A stretch of 64,000 nt of DNA from Clostridiales bacterium. Lineage in GTDB: Bacteria; Bacillota; Clostridia; Peptostreptococcales; Acidaminobacteraceae. This document shows positions 18,946-27,390 of the stretch, piece by piece; positions within the stretch are counted from its first letter, which is position 1; each line of letters starts with the position of its first letter. The DNA lies in contig JAEIOD010000014.1 in NCBI GenBank assembly GCA_016342415.1, positions 1 to 64,000 of the forward strand, read 5' to 3'. Below the pieces are notes generated by a model. It saw only the letters and a program-made list of their open reading frames with translations. It was not told the DNA's origin and made no database searches. The position numbers and the translations under genes are program-made.

Positions 18946-19617
18946 TTATACCTCAAATCTATAGCCTAAGCCACGAACAGTTTTTATCAATCTGGAATAA
19001 TCTCCTAGTTTAAGTCGCAGTCTTTTTATATGCGTATCCACCGTACGACTGTCTCCAAAATAATCATACCCCCATACATTATCCAGAATTTTTTCTCTAG
19101 ATAAGGCAATGTTTTTATTGAGTATAAAATATTGAAGAAGCTCATGTTCTTTAGGCGTTAACTCAATGGGCATTTCTTCTACAGTCAACACACAGGCTAC
19201 CTTATTGTATTTCAAATCTTCATAATCAAACAAATCTTCTAAAACCATATGACTCTTTTTCATAACTGCTTTTATTCTTGCCATCAACCTCGCAGCTACA
19301 AAAGGCTTCGGTACATAATCATCTGCACCCAAGTCAAATCCAAATACTTCGTCATCTATTTGCGTTCTCGCCGTTAACATAATCACCGGGATTTCAGGAT
19401 ATGACTTTTTCAGTTCTCTTAATGTTGACCAGCCATCCATAACCGGCATCATGACATCTAGTACTATGCATTTTATATCTTCATGTTCATAAACGACTTC
19501 TAAAGCCTTTGCTCCATTAGATGCTTCTAGTACTTCATATCCTTCTTTTATCAAAAAGTCTGAAATCACGAGTCTTAAGTCTCTTTCATCATCTACAACA
19601 AGAATTTTATCTTTCAT
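18946..19617 (-). CDS. OmpR/PhoB-family response regulator
   Basis: The 223-residue protein has a receiver domain with DDE (residues 8-10), phosphoacceptor in LDVMMPVMDG, conserved Thr in LTAR and Lys in VPKPF. A C-terminal winged helix follows, ending DTHIKRLRLKL and VRGLGYRF. ATG 19617 follows AAGAGGTGA; the in-frame GTG at 19626 is part of that site. It forms a two-gene operon with the kinase. Its targets are unknown. Confidence 0.92.
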   Translation of the reverse strand: MKDKILVVDDERDLRLVISDFLIKEGYEVLEASNGAKALEVVYEHEDIKCIVLDVMMPVMDGWSTLRELKKSYPEIPVIMLTARTQIDDEVFGFDLGADDYVPKPFVAARLMARIKAVMKKSHMVLEDLFDYEDLKYNKVACVLTVEEMPIELTPKEHELLQYFILNKNIALSREKILDNVWGYDYFGDSRTVDTHIKRLRLKLGDYSRLIKTVRGLGYRFEV

Positions 19618-19673
19618 CTCTTTCACCTCTTAATTATATTATACCTATAATTATGGCAATTATGTGACATAAA

Positions 19674-19721
19674 AGAAAAAACCCAAAGTCTTATTTCGAT
19701 TGAAATACAACTTTCGGGTTT
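19674..19721 (-). terminator. Terminator of the 4Fe-4S membrane protein gene
   Basis: On the minus strand AAACCC-AAAGT-TATTTC pairs with GAAATA-ACTT-GGGTTT across small internal loops, followed by T-rich DNA. It overlaps the last ten codons. Confidence 0.7.
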
Positions 19722-20188
19722 CTTTTTTTCATTTGTTGATCTATTAATACTGTGCCATGTCCCATTGGACAAACGCCGCACCAACTTCTCGGTTTGAATA
19801 CAATACCCATGATGATACCAATAATCAGTGACGATGACATAAATCTAAACATTGCAAAAGCAATTTTGTTTGGATCACCACCTGCATGATACATTGCAAA
19901 TGAGAAGACCGACAACATCAAGATTAACAAACCATTTTTGAACTTTCTGGTAAACATGAATTTTGGTGCTTTTTGATTCAAACTGATATTCTTTAAGAAG
20001 ATGCCTAATAAAGAGCCTCTAGGACAAAACTTCGAACAATGAATTTTACCTCTTCCGCGTACAGCATGATAAACTGGAGCCCCCATGCAAATAAATCCTA
20101 AAATACCAAATCTAAAATCAATAACCGATAGTGTTAAAAATAGAATCATAAAGATCCATGACCATTTCATATGTGAGTGTTTTTTCAT
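19691..20188 (-). CDS. 4Fe-4S-binding membrane protein (NapH/RnfC-associated type, Fer4_5)
   Basis: The 165-residue protein has three or four transmembrane helices and two cysteine groups: CSKFCPRGSLLG and WCGVCPMGH. CxxxCP pairs of this kind bind 4Fe-4S clusters in polyferredoxin-like NapH/CcoG membrane proteins. It is shorter than those families and has few clusters, so it may pass electrons to an unidentified partner. The start follows GGGAGGGG, which is itself inside an inverted repeat. It diverges from a MerR regulator. Confidence 0.75.
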   Translation of the reverse strand: MKKHSHMKWSWIFMILFLTLSVIDFRFGILGFICMGAPVYHAVRGRGKIHCSKFCPRGSLLGIFLKNISLNQKAPKFMFTRKFKNGLLILMLSVFSFAMYHAGGDPNKIAFAMFRFMSSSLIIGIIMGIVFKPRSWCGVCPMGHGTVLIDQQMKKRNPKVVFQSK

Positions 20189-20192
20189 TTAT

Positions 20193-20213
20193 TACCCCTC
20201 CCTCTAGGGGGTA
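20193..20213. promoter_or_regulatory. Inverted repeat over the ribosome binding site of the 4Fe-4S protein gene
   Basis: TACCCC at 20193-20198 and GGGGTA at 20208-20213 are 6-bp arms 9 bp apart. C/G-rich TACCCC..GGGGTA repeats resemble operators of CsoR/CstR-type repressors, but no such repressor is in the window. Base pairing in the mRNA could also mask the ribosome binding site. Confidence 0.4.
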
Positions 20214-20287
20214 TATTACAAAAAAACGGTGCCGAAGTCAACACTAAAAAAAATAGTCGGAAAATTAAATTATTATCAACATTATCC

Positions 20288-20318
20288 TTGACCCTACCCT
20301 AGGTGTAGAGATTATACT
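20288..20318 (+). promoter_or_regulatory. MerR-type promoter/operator with 19-bp spacer
   Basis: TTGACC at 20288-20293 and TATACT at 20313-20318 are 19 bp apart, the over-long spacing typical of MerR-activated promoters. The spacer carries a near-palindrome CTACCCTAGGTGTAG. It precedes the merR gene itself, implying autoregulation. Confidence 0.75.
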
Positions 20319-20337
20319 AAAGATAAGAGGTGAGTAC

Positions 20338-21129
20338 ATGCATTATAAAATTGGTGAATTTTCTAAAATTACACAACTTTCTATTAAAACACTGAGATAT
20401 TATCATGAAATGGGTATACTGATACCACCCAATATCGATGATGAATCCGGCTATCGATTCTATGATGAACAATCATATGAAAGAGCCAAACTGATTAAAC
20501 TACTTCGAGAATTGGATTTTTCAATCAAGGAAATTCAAGAAATTCTCGAAAACTATGAAGACGAGGATGACATCAAGGCATATTTATTAGAAAAGAATGA
20601 CATAATTCAACAAAGGATCAATCAATACAAGAAACTACAAGAAAAAATCATGGATTACCAAACCTATAAGGAGGTTAAAATCATGCTTAATGAAGTTCAA
20701 AAAATCAAAGTAGAACCGATGTTAATCGCTTCTATGACCTATGTGGGAAAATATCAAGATGTTGGTGACTATCTAGGAAAATTGTTTAAATCTGTAGGTA
20801 TGAATGTCAATGGGAAACCTTTTAGCATTTATCACGATGACGATTACAAGGAAGATAAGGCAACTGTTGAAGTCTGTGTGCCACTCAAAAAAGAAATCAG
20901 TTATCAAAACATCGACACCAAAACATTGCCCGGAGGTGATGCTTTATCTCTGTTACATATTGGTCCTTATGAGACCCTTTCAGATTCTTACAAAGTTTTA
21001 ACCGATTATATTAAAGAAAATAATATAGAGACCAAGTCTCCAATCAGAGAACATTATATCAAAGGGCCGGGTATGCTTTTAAAAGGCAATCCCAATAAAT
21101 ATAAAACGGAGATTAGAATACTTATATAA
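20338..21129 (+). CDS. MerR-family multidrug-type regulator with GyrI-like effector domain
   Basis: The 263-residue protein has an N-terminal MerR winged helix (KIGEFSKITQLSIKTLRYYH, GYRFYDE), a dimerisation coiled coil (about 75-115), and a C-terminal region of about 140 residues with GPYETLSDSYKVLTDYI, as in GyrI/BmrR/Rob effector-binding domains. Such proteins bind hydrophobic compounds and bend over-long promoters. The start follows GAGGTGAGTAC. The operator just upstream suggests it controls its own gene. No transporter is divergent here, only the 4Fe-4S protein. Confidence 0.88.
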   Translation: MHYKIGEFSKITQLSIKTLRYYHEMGILIPPNIDDESGYRFYDEQSYERAKLIKLLRELDFSIKEIQEILENYEDEDDIKAYLLEKNDIIQQRINQYKKLQEKIMDYQTYKEVKIMLNEVQKIKVEPMLIASMTYVGKYQDVGDYLGKLFKSVGMNVNGKPFSIYHDDDYKEDKATVEVCVPLKKEISYQNIDTKTLPGGDALSLLHIGPYETLSDSYKVLTDYIKENNIETKSPIREHYIKGPGMLLKGNPNKYKTEIRILI

Positions 21130-21134
21130 GGCTA

Positions 21135-21776
21135 TCATATGATAGCCTTCATCTCTCCATTTTCAATTCTAATAGTTTTATCTGCAAACAACTCTGCATC
21201 CTTAATATTATGGGTTACCATAATGGTTGTAATATTTAATGTATTAATTACTTTAAACAATTCTTCTCTAATAGATACCAAAAGTTCTGTATCTAGATTA
21301 CTGAATGGTTCATCCAAAAGTAAAATGTTAGGACTCGGAGCAAGTGCTCGAGCCAGCGCAATTCTTTGCTGTTGACCACCACTGAGTTCATGAGGATACC
21401 TTTTTTCATAACCGGTCATATTAACCAGTTCAAGCATCTCATTAATGCGCGATTTCTTATTTTTAAAACCTTTTTCTAAACCATAGGCAATGTTCTTGGC
21501 TACTGTCATATGAGGAAATAACGCATAATCCTGAAATAACATACCAACTGTTCTTTTTTCTGGTCGAGTATCTGTCATATGAATGTTATTGATATGAATC
21601 TGGCCTGAATGTGGTTTTTCTAGTCCTGAAATCACTCTAAGCAATGTTGATTTTCCACCGCCACTAGGACCTATTATTGCCAACACTTTACCCTCATCCA
21701 AAGACAAATCGATATTTTTTAATGTATCTTCTTTGGCCTGTTTGTATTTAAATGAAATATCTTTCAAATGAATCAT
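21135..21776 (-). CDS. fbpC: Iron(III) ABC transporter, ATP-binding subunit
   Basis: The 213-residue ATPase has Walker A GPSGGGKST, Q-loop MLFQDYALFPH, signature LSGGQQQR, Walker B ILLLDEPFSNLD and the H-loop VTHN. The SGGGKST loop and Q-loop sequence match the FbpC/CysA/PotA group. It lacks the C-terminal regulatory domain found in some members, so it is short. Its ATG overlaps the permease stop by 4 nt (ATGA), so it is the last gene of the fbp operon. Confidence 0.88.
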   Translation of the reverse strand: MIHLKDISFKYKQAKEDTLKNIDLSLDEGKVLAIIGPSGGGKSTLLRVISGLEKPHSGQIHINNIHMTDTRPEKRTVGMLFQDYALFPHMTVAKNIAYGLEKGFKNKKSRINEMLELVNMTGYEKRYPHELSGGQQQRIALARALAPSPNILLLDEPFSNLDTELLVSIREELFKVINTLNITTIMVTHNIKDAELFADKTIRIENGEMKAII

Positions 21777-23392
21777 ATCTTTTTCTCCTTCAAAACACTC
21801 TGAAGCGCTATTAAAGCAATCGCACTAATTAAAATTATAATCAACGCGTATACACTCGCTTCATGGATCATTTCATCTCCAGCATAAGTAAATACCTTGG
21901 TTGACAGTGTATCAAAATTAAATGGTCTTAAAATCAGCGTCAGCGGTAATTCTTTTAATACATCTACAAATGTTAAGATACACGCACTGACAAGTGCTGG
22001 TTTTAACATCGGTAGATCAATTTTTATAAAGGTTTGCAGACTACTTTTCCCAAGAAGTGTAGAAGCTTCATAATATTTGATGCCCATTTTATTATAACCA
22101 CTCTCAATACTGTTAAAACCTATCGCCATAAACCTTAGTGTCAAAGCAAATGCTAACATAGCAATACTTCCCATTAAAAAGGTATTTTTAAGTCCTACCA
22201 CTTGATAGATAGGTCTAAATGTTCTATCTGTATTAATAAAGAAAGTCATGACTGCAACTGCTATAATAGATGCAGGAATTGAATATCCAATAATAACAAC
22301 TCTAGAATAAAACTTAGAGAGTTTGGTTTGAATCAATCTATTGAAGTTTCCAATAACAATACCGCATATGAGAACAAGTACCGTTACCACACTCGCGAGT
22401 AAAACAGTTTCTGTAACTGTTTCTGTCAAACCTTTTAAAACTACTCTATCTAAAGCCAGTCTACTCCAAGCTGATAATTGAGCAATCGGAATAATCAGAC
22501 TAAAAGTAACATAAATTGTAAAACTTGAGTAAAACAATATTTTAGTTAAAAAACTCGGTTTCTTTTTTTTATTGACTTTTGATAACGCTCTCGACTGACT
22601 GACACGTTTTCTGCCTCTTAACAAATGTTCTGATGTTAAAATTACAACTACGATCACCATTAATATCATGGCTAGTCTAATAGCACTCGAAATATCACCC
22701 AATCCAAACCAAGTGGTATAAATCGCTGTGCTAAATGTTGGAATGCCAAAATATTTTACCAAACCATAATCATTGAGTACTTCAAGGACGACCAAAACTG
22801 TACCACCTATGATGGCGCCTCTACTTAGTGGTAAAATTACTTTTGTAATGGTCTGTAATGATGTTTTGCCAAGTAGTCTTGAGGATTCAAAATAACTGGC
22901 AGGTAATTTTGTAAAGAACGATCTTGTTACTAAAACCACATATGGCATCAAAAATACACTAAAGATAAAGATTGCCCCACCCATTGATAAAAAATCAATG
23001 TGAAATGGTGTTAAGTCCAATGATCTCATGATTTTTTCTATCGTACCACCATAACCAAAAATACCGCCGTAAACATAACCAGCTATATAGGGAGGAATGG
23101 CAAGTGGTAAGAACAATAAGATAAACAACCAGGTGTTGTATTTAAATTCATAATGACTGAGTACAAAAGAGAAAAAAGTTCCAATAATACTCGTAATCAC
23201 ACCTACACCAACAACCAGTATCAATGTATTTGCGATATAGTCTTTTAAAAGAAAGTTTTGAATATGATCCCAATGGATACCTTTTTCAGTAAACAGTTCC
23301 TTTATCAAAGTTGTTGTTGGTAGTAGTATCATCAAAATAATCAATGATGATGTGATAAAAAGGGGACTAAACCCCTTTATATGTTTTTTCAT
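21773..23392 (-). CDS. fbpB: Iron(III) ABC transporter, permease (FbpB-type, two fused halves)
   Basis: The 539-residue protein has about twelve transmembrane helices and two EAA-type loops: SSRLLGKTSLQTITKVILPL and STLLGKSSLQTFIKIDLPML. A charged linker (KVNKKKKPS) separates the halves. This fused organisation is characteristic of FbpB. It sits between the binding protein and the ATPase. The start is taken at 23392, where TAATG overlaps the upstream stop and AGGA lies 8 nt upstream; an in-frame ATG at 23401 is too close to that site. Confidence 0.88.
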   Translation of the reverse strand: MKKHIKGFSPLFITSSLIILMILLPTTTLIKELFTEKGIHWDHIQNFLLKDYIANTLILVVGVGVITSIIGTFFSFVLSHYEFKYNTWLFILLFLPLAIPPYIAGYVYGGIFGYGGTIEKIMRSLDLTPFHIDFLSMGGAIFIFSVFLMPYVVLVTRSFFTKLPASYFESSRLLGKTSLQTITKVILPLSRGAIIGGTVLVVLEVLNDYGLVKYFGIPTFSTAIYTTWFGLGDISSAIRLAMILMVIVVVILTSEHLLRGRKRVSQSRALSKVNKKKKPSFLTKILFYSSFTIYVTFSLIIPIAQLSAWSRLALDRVVLKGLTETVTETVLLASVVTVLVLICGIVIGNFNRLIQTKLSKFYSRVVIIGYSIPASIIAVAVMTFFINTDRTFRPIYQVVGLKNTFLMGSIAMLAFALTLRFMAIGFNSIESGYNKMGIKYYEASTLLGKSSLQTFIKIDLPMLKPALVSACILTFVDVLKELPLTLILRPFNFDTLSTKVFTYAGDEMIHEASVYALIIILISAIALIALQSVLKEKKI

Positions 23393-24474
23393 TATTTCCA
23401 TCCTGCTTCGTTCAATAGTTTCACAGCATCAGCATTGAGTGCACCTAATACAGATAAATCAATTTCTTGTGCTTTAAACGTTCCCCAACTTTGTAATAAT
23501 TCTGACGGTTGTACGCTTGCATTGACCGGATATTCATAATTAGCATTGGCGTAATCACTTTGAGCTTTTTCACTTGTTAAGTACTCTAACAACAATGTTG
23601 CCGAGTCCGTGTTTTTACCATATTTCGTTAAACCAGCACCACTGATATTTATATGAGTACCATTGGTTTCCTGGTTCGGGAAAAATACACCGATTTTTTC
23701 GCCAACTTCTACTTCATACTCATCAGAAGAATTTAGAAGTTTGCCAATATAATATGTGTTTACAATTGCTATATCACCTTCTCCAGCTACAATTGCTTTC
23801 ATCTGATCACGGTCGTTTCCTTCAGGTACTCTTGCCATGTTTTTTACAAGTCCCTCTGCCCATGTTTTAGCATTTTCAGCACCGTTTAACTCAATAAACG
23901 ACGCCATCAATGATTGATTGTAAATATTCGTTGAACTCCTTACAACAACCTTTTCTGACCATTCAGGTTCAGTAAGTGCTTCATAAGTAGATAATGTTGA
24001 TGGATCCACTCGATCTTTCACGTAAGCTATTACTCTTGCTCTCACTGTTAATGCTGTCCAGAAATCTTCTGTTGATCTCAAATGCTCTGGCACATTGTTT
24101 TGAAGTTTATCAGATACAAAAGGTTTTAAAAGATCTTCAGTCTGTGCTCTATAAAGTCTACCTACATCCGAAGTCACGATTAAATCTGCTTCTGTGTCTT
24201 CACCTTCAATTTTTAATCTTTCAAGCAATTCATCTGATTTTGCTTTCACCACATTAACTTGAATACCTGTTTCCAAAGTAAACGTATCATATAAAGCCTG
24301 GTCTGTATCATAGTGTCTATCTGTATAGATATTAACAACTTTTTCTTCTGTTGTTGATTTTTTATCTGAAACATCTGATGACACATTTCTTGTCATATTT
24401 TCATCCGTTGCACCACAACCCACCATAACTAAGACCATTGTAGCGATAATTATTAAACTTAAAACTTTTTTCAT
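23392..24474 (-). CDS. fbpA: Iron(III) ABC transporter, substrate-binding lipoprotein
   Basis: The 360-residue protein has a lipoprotein signal (MKKVLSLIIIATMVLVMVGC, lipobox VMVGC) and a periplasmic-type binding fold beginning VNIYTDRHYDTDQALYDTF. That start is typical of Fbp/Fut ferric-binding proteins, with conserved Tyr residues for iron later (NTYYIGKLL). A Fur box lies inside its promoter. The frame is open upstream to 24588, but GGAGG precedes only the ATG at 24474. It heads the three-gene operon. Confidence 0.92.
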   Translation of the reverse strand: MKKVLSLIIIATMVLVMVGCGATDENMTRNVSSDVSDKKSTTEEKVVNIYTDRHYDTDQALYDTFTLETGIQVNVVKAKSDELLERLKIEGEDTEADLIVTSDVGRLYRAQTEDLLKPFVSDKLQNNVPEHLRSTEDFWTALTVRARVIAYVKDRVDPSTLSTYEALTEPEWSEKVVVRSSTNIYNQSLMASFIELNGAENAKTWAEGLVKNMARVPEGNDRDQMKAIVAGEGDIAIVNTYYIGKLLNSSDEYEVEVGEKIGVFFPNQETNGTHINISGAGLTKYGKNTDSATLLLEYLTSEKAQSDYANANYEYPVNASVQPSELLQSWGTFKAQEIDLSVLGALNADAVKLLNEAGWK

Positions 24475-24507
24475 ATATCCTCCTAATTGATAACCATTTT
24501 CAAACAC

Positions 24508-24536
24508 AGTGTAACTGATTATCATTATCATGTCAA
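24508..24536 (-). promoter_or_regulatory. Iron-transporter promoter with Fur-like box in the spacer
   Basis: On the minus strand TTGACA (24536-24531) and TACACT (24513-24508) are separated by 17 bp. The spacer holds TGATAATGATAATCA (24530-24516), most of the classical GATAATGATAATCATTATC Fur box. A Fur-iron repressor would block RNA polymerase directly. Confidence 0.8.
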
Positions 24537-24600
24537 TGTGTTTTGTTATATTTTTATCAATAATTGTACGATATCGATTCACATTCAAATTTCCTCAAAA

Positions 24601-24627
24601 AAAAATATCCCCCTCATTTTGAAGGGG
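24601..24627 (-). terminator. Terminator of the MscS gene
   Basis: On the minus strand CCCC-TCA pairs with TGA-GGGG around AAA, with one bulged base each side, followed by a T-run. Confidence 0.75.
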
Positions 24628-24635
24628 AAACTCTA

Positions 24636-25448
24636 TTAGTCTTTAACTACTTGAATATGTGGATATGGGATACCGATGTTATTTTCATCTAGTTTTTCTT
24701 TCATCGTTTCCATGATATCAAAGTAAACTGTCCAGTAGTCTGCAGTATTGACCCAAACTCTTAAAACGAAGTTCACTGAGCTGTCACCCAATTCAGAAAG
24801 CCCAACAAAAGCACCGGGATCTTCTAATACCAATTCATGTGAATTGGCTACAGATAAAAGCACTTCTTTCACCTGCTTGATATCCGTTCTGTACTCGACT
24901 CCAAAAGTAAAATCTACTCGACGCGTTTTTTCGATAGAATAATTTACTATATTTGAACCAATGATATTGCCATTTGGAATGATAATTGTTTTATTGTCTG
25001 GTGTTTTTAATTCCGTCGAAAATACTTGAATACTTGAAACACTTCCTGTCATACCAGCAACTTCTACAAAATCACCAATTTTAATCGGTCTAAGGACCAA
25101 CAATAGAATACCTGCAGCAAAATTAGCCAAACTGCCTTGCAAAGCCATACCAATAGCAAAACCAGTAGCACCTAAAACAGCAACAAACGATGTCTCTTTT
25201 ACACCTAATGTGCCAGCTATGGCAACTACCAATAATATTTTTAAGACTATGTTAATCATTGAGGATGTAAATTTTGTTACCGTTTTGTCAACATCCTTCT
25301 TTTCCATCGTCTTATGTATTCTTTTGACAATAACTTTTATGACTTTCAAACCAATCAATAAAAATACAATACAAAGAATGACTTTTATGCCATACTCAAG
25401 AACCGTACCTTTCACTGCTTCAAAAGCTTCACTTTTAAAAAAATCCAT
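24636..25448 (-). CDS. mscS: Small-conductance mechanosensitive channel (MscS family)
   Basis: The 270-residue protein has three transmembrane helices. The pore helix reads LGATGFAIGMALQGSLANFAAG, shown here as residues around the Gly/Ala-rich TM3, followed by LRPIKIGDFVEV, which opens the cytoplasmic beta domain. It releases solutes on hypo-osmotic shock. The upstream open codons to 25520 are excluded because AAGGAGGTATT precedes the ATG at 25448. It is a monocistronic gene upstream of the iron operon. Confidence 0.9.
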   Translation of the reverse strand: MDFFKSEAFEAVKGTVLEYGIKVILCIVFLLIGLKVIKVIVKRIHKTMEKKDVDKTVTKFTSSMINIVLKILLVVAIAGTLGVKETSFVAVLGATGFAIGMALQGSLANFAAGILLLVLRPIKIGDFVEVAGMTGSVSSIQVFSTELKTPDNKTIIIPNGNIIGSNIVNYSIEKTRRVDFTFGVEYRTDIKQVKEVLLSVANSHELVLEDPGAFVGLSELGDSSVNFVLRVWVNTADYWTVYFDIMETMKEKLDENNIGIPYPHIQVVKD

Positions 25449-25512
25449 AATACCTCCTTCTCTTTGTATCATTTTACTACCCTTATAGCAGTATTTGCAA
25501 CCATTTTTTCCA

Positions 25513-25543
25513 AAAAACAAAACAGACTGTCATGGACAGCCTG
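25513..25543 (-). terminator. Terminator of the opp operon
   Basis: CAG-CTGTC / GACAG-CTG pairs around ATG, with one A-C mismatch, at 25523-25543, followed on the minus strand by TTTTGTTTTTT. Confidence 0.75.
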
Positions 25544-25569
25544 CTCGTAGGGTAATGTTAAAAAATCAT

Positions 25570-27339
25570 CTATTCTCTACCATCGATATAAACACCTTTA
25601 AAATCGATGTAAGTGAATGAATTACTGTAAAATCCTTTTACATAATCGGCTCTATAAGAAGAAAATTCACCGAAATATGATGGTGCTACAACAGCTTCGT
25701 CTAATAGAATCTTTTCAGCTTCCAAGTATATTAAAGCTTTTTCATGTGAATCAGAAGTTTGAATTGCCTTTTCAACCAATGCATTAAACTCCTCAGCCTT
25801 AGGACCCGACCAACCAGTTTTTTCACCATGGTAGTATCCTGTGTTAGGGCTTGTGTGGAAGATATCAATTAAGTTAGAAGGATCATCTACATCCGCTGTC
25901 CATCCTGCAACTGCAATATCATAATTTCCTGATCTTACATTGTCCCACATGATGTTCCATTCGGTTAACTCAATTTCTAAATTAATACCTAGAGTATCAT
26001 TCCATAATTGTTTTAACCACTCAGCACTTTCTTTAGAATACTCTCCAGTACCTCTTGTTTGCATTGAAAGTTTTACCAAAGAAGGATCTCTATCATATCC
26101 TAATTCCTCAAGACCATCTAATAACAGTTCTTTTGGATCTGGATATGTAGCCAATAAAGTCTTAACAACTTCATTTTCGCCTTTTGTAATATCGATGTAT
26201 AATTCTTCACCAGCATGCATGATTGTAGGAACAATAGAATATGCTGGGAATCCGAAATCATCCCCTACTTCAGCAATGAATTTTTCTCTATCATATGCAA
26301 TGGTAAGCGCTTGACGGATCTTCTTATTGGATAAGAATTCATTGTTCATTTGGAACATGAAAAATTCTACATCTGCTCCTGCTTCATTGATATAGTTAAA
26401 ACCACCTTGATTGTCCAACATTGCTCGCCAGTCTGGCTCAGATACAGCTGCTGCATCAATTTCACCTGACATCAGCGCTTGCGCTCTCGGTGTTTGTTCT
26501 TTAACAATCTTTCTTGATATTTTTTCTAAGTATACATTTTCAGCATCCCAGTAATGAGGGTTTTTCACATAAACCAGATCCACACCTTCATTCCATTCAG
26601 ATACCATATACGGTCCATTACCTAATGTTTTTTCTACTGCTGAACCATACTCATCACCAAATTGCTCTACAAATTCTTTCTTTACAGGCTTGTAAGTTGG
26701 GAACGAAGCAATTTGTAGGAAGTAAGATACTTTTACGTTTAATTCGATTTGTAATGTGTAATCATCAAGTGCTTTTACACCAACATCTTCTCTTGATCCT
26801 TCTCCAGCAGCAAACTCTCCTCCACCTTTGATCATCGCATCTACCATCCACTCATAGTCAGAGGCCACTTCAGGATCAAATACACGTTGCCAAGAGTAAA
26901 CAAAATCATGTGCTGTAAGCGGTGAACCATCTGCCCATTTGGCATCTTCTCTAAGATTAAAAGTCCAAACCAAACCATCATCGGAAACATTCCAAGTTTT
27001 TGCAACGCCCGGCTCATACTTAGCTGAACCATCTTCAGTTACAACATATCTTACTAAGTTTTCATAAATTGGTGCTTGAACGCCCCATACTGGAATTGAT
27101 CCTACTTTATGAGGATCTAGAGTCGTTACAACACTACCATGTGCATAACTATACTCCTGATTGGAGTCCATTTTCTTAGTATCTCCACCAGCTTCTGATG
27201 ATGAGTCAGCATCTGATGAAACATTACTTGATTCATTTGTGTTCACTGCATTGTTTTCACTTGTATTGTTCCCACAACCAGTTAACATCATTGTTGTGAT
27301 TAGAACTAAAACAAGTATCATAATCGTTGCTTTCTTCAA
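25570..27339 (-). CDS. oppA: Oligopeptide ABC transporter, substrate-binding lipoprotein
   Basis: The 589-residue protein has a lipoprotein signal with lipobox MLTGC at about residues 18-22, then a Ser-rich linker and an SBP_bac_5 fold (YEPGVAKTWNVSDDGL, WTFNLREDAKWADGSPLTAHDFVYSWQ as the conserved W-x-F-x-L-R region). It captures peptides outside the cell for OppBCDF. The start codon is TTG, with GGGGGAG 6 nt upstream; no better in-frame ATG exists before the signal helix. It is the last gene of the oppBCDFA operon. Confidence 0.92.
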   Translation of the reverse strand: MKKATIMILVLVLITTMMLTGCGNNTSENNAVNTNESSNVSSDADSSSEAGGDTKKMDSNQEYSYAHGSVVTTLDPHKVGSIPVWGVQAPIYENLVRYVVTEDGSAKYEPGVAKTWNVSDDGLVWTFNLREDAKWADGSPLTAHDFVYSWQRVFDPEVASDYEWMVDAMIKGGGEFAAGEGSREDVGVKALDDYTLQIELNVKVSYFLQIASFPTYKPVKKEFVEQFGDEYGSAVEKTLGNGPYMVSEWNEGVDLVYVKNPHYWDAENVYLEKISRKIVKEQTPRAQALMSGEIDAAAVSEPDWRAMLDNQGGFNYINEAGADVEFFMFQMNNEFLSNKKIRQALTIAYDREKFIAEVGDDFGFPAYSIVPTIMHAGEELYIDITKGENEVVKTLLATYPDPKELLLDGLEELGYDRDPSLVKLSMQTRGTGEYSKESAEWLKQLWNDTLGINLEIELTEWNIMWDNVRSGNYDIAVAGWTADVDDPSNLIDIFHTSPNTGYYHGEKTGWSGPKAEEFNALVEKAIQTSDSHEKALIYLEAEKILLDEAVVAPSYFGEFSSYRADYVKGFYSNSFTYIDFKGVYIDGRE

Positions 27340-27390
27340 TTTTTTCTCCCCCTTATCACTATATTAAACAAGAACAATTCTTGTTAATAA

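Noticed and set aside
24748..25488. Plus-strand frames opposite the MscS gene
   Set aside because: Their translations show no motif and they mirror a confident channel gene.
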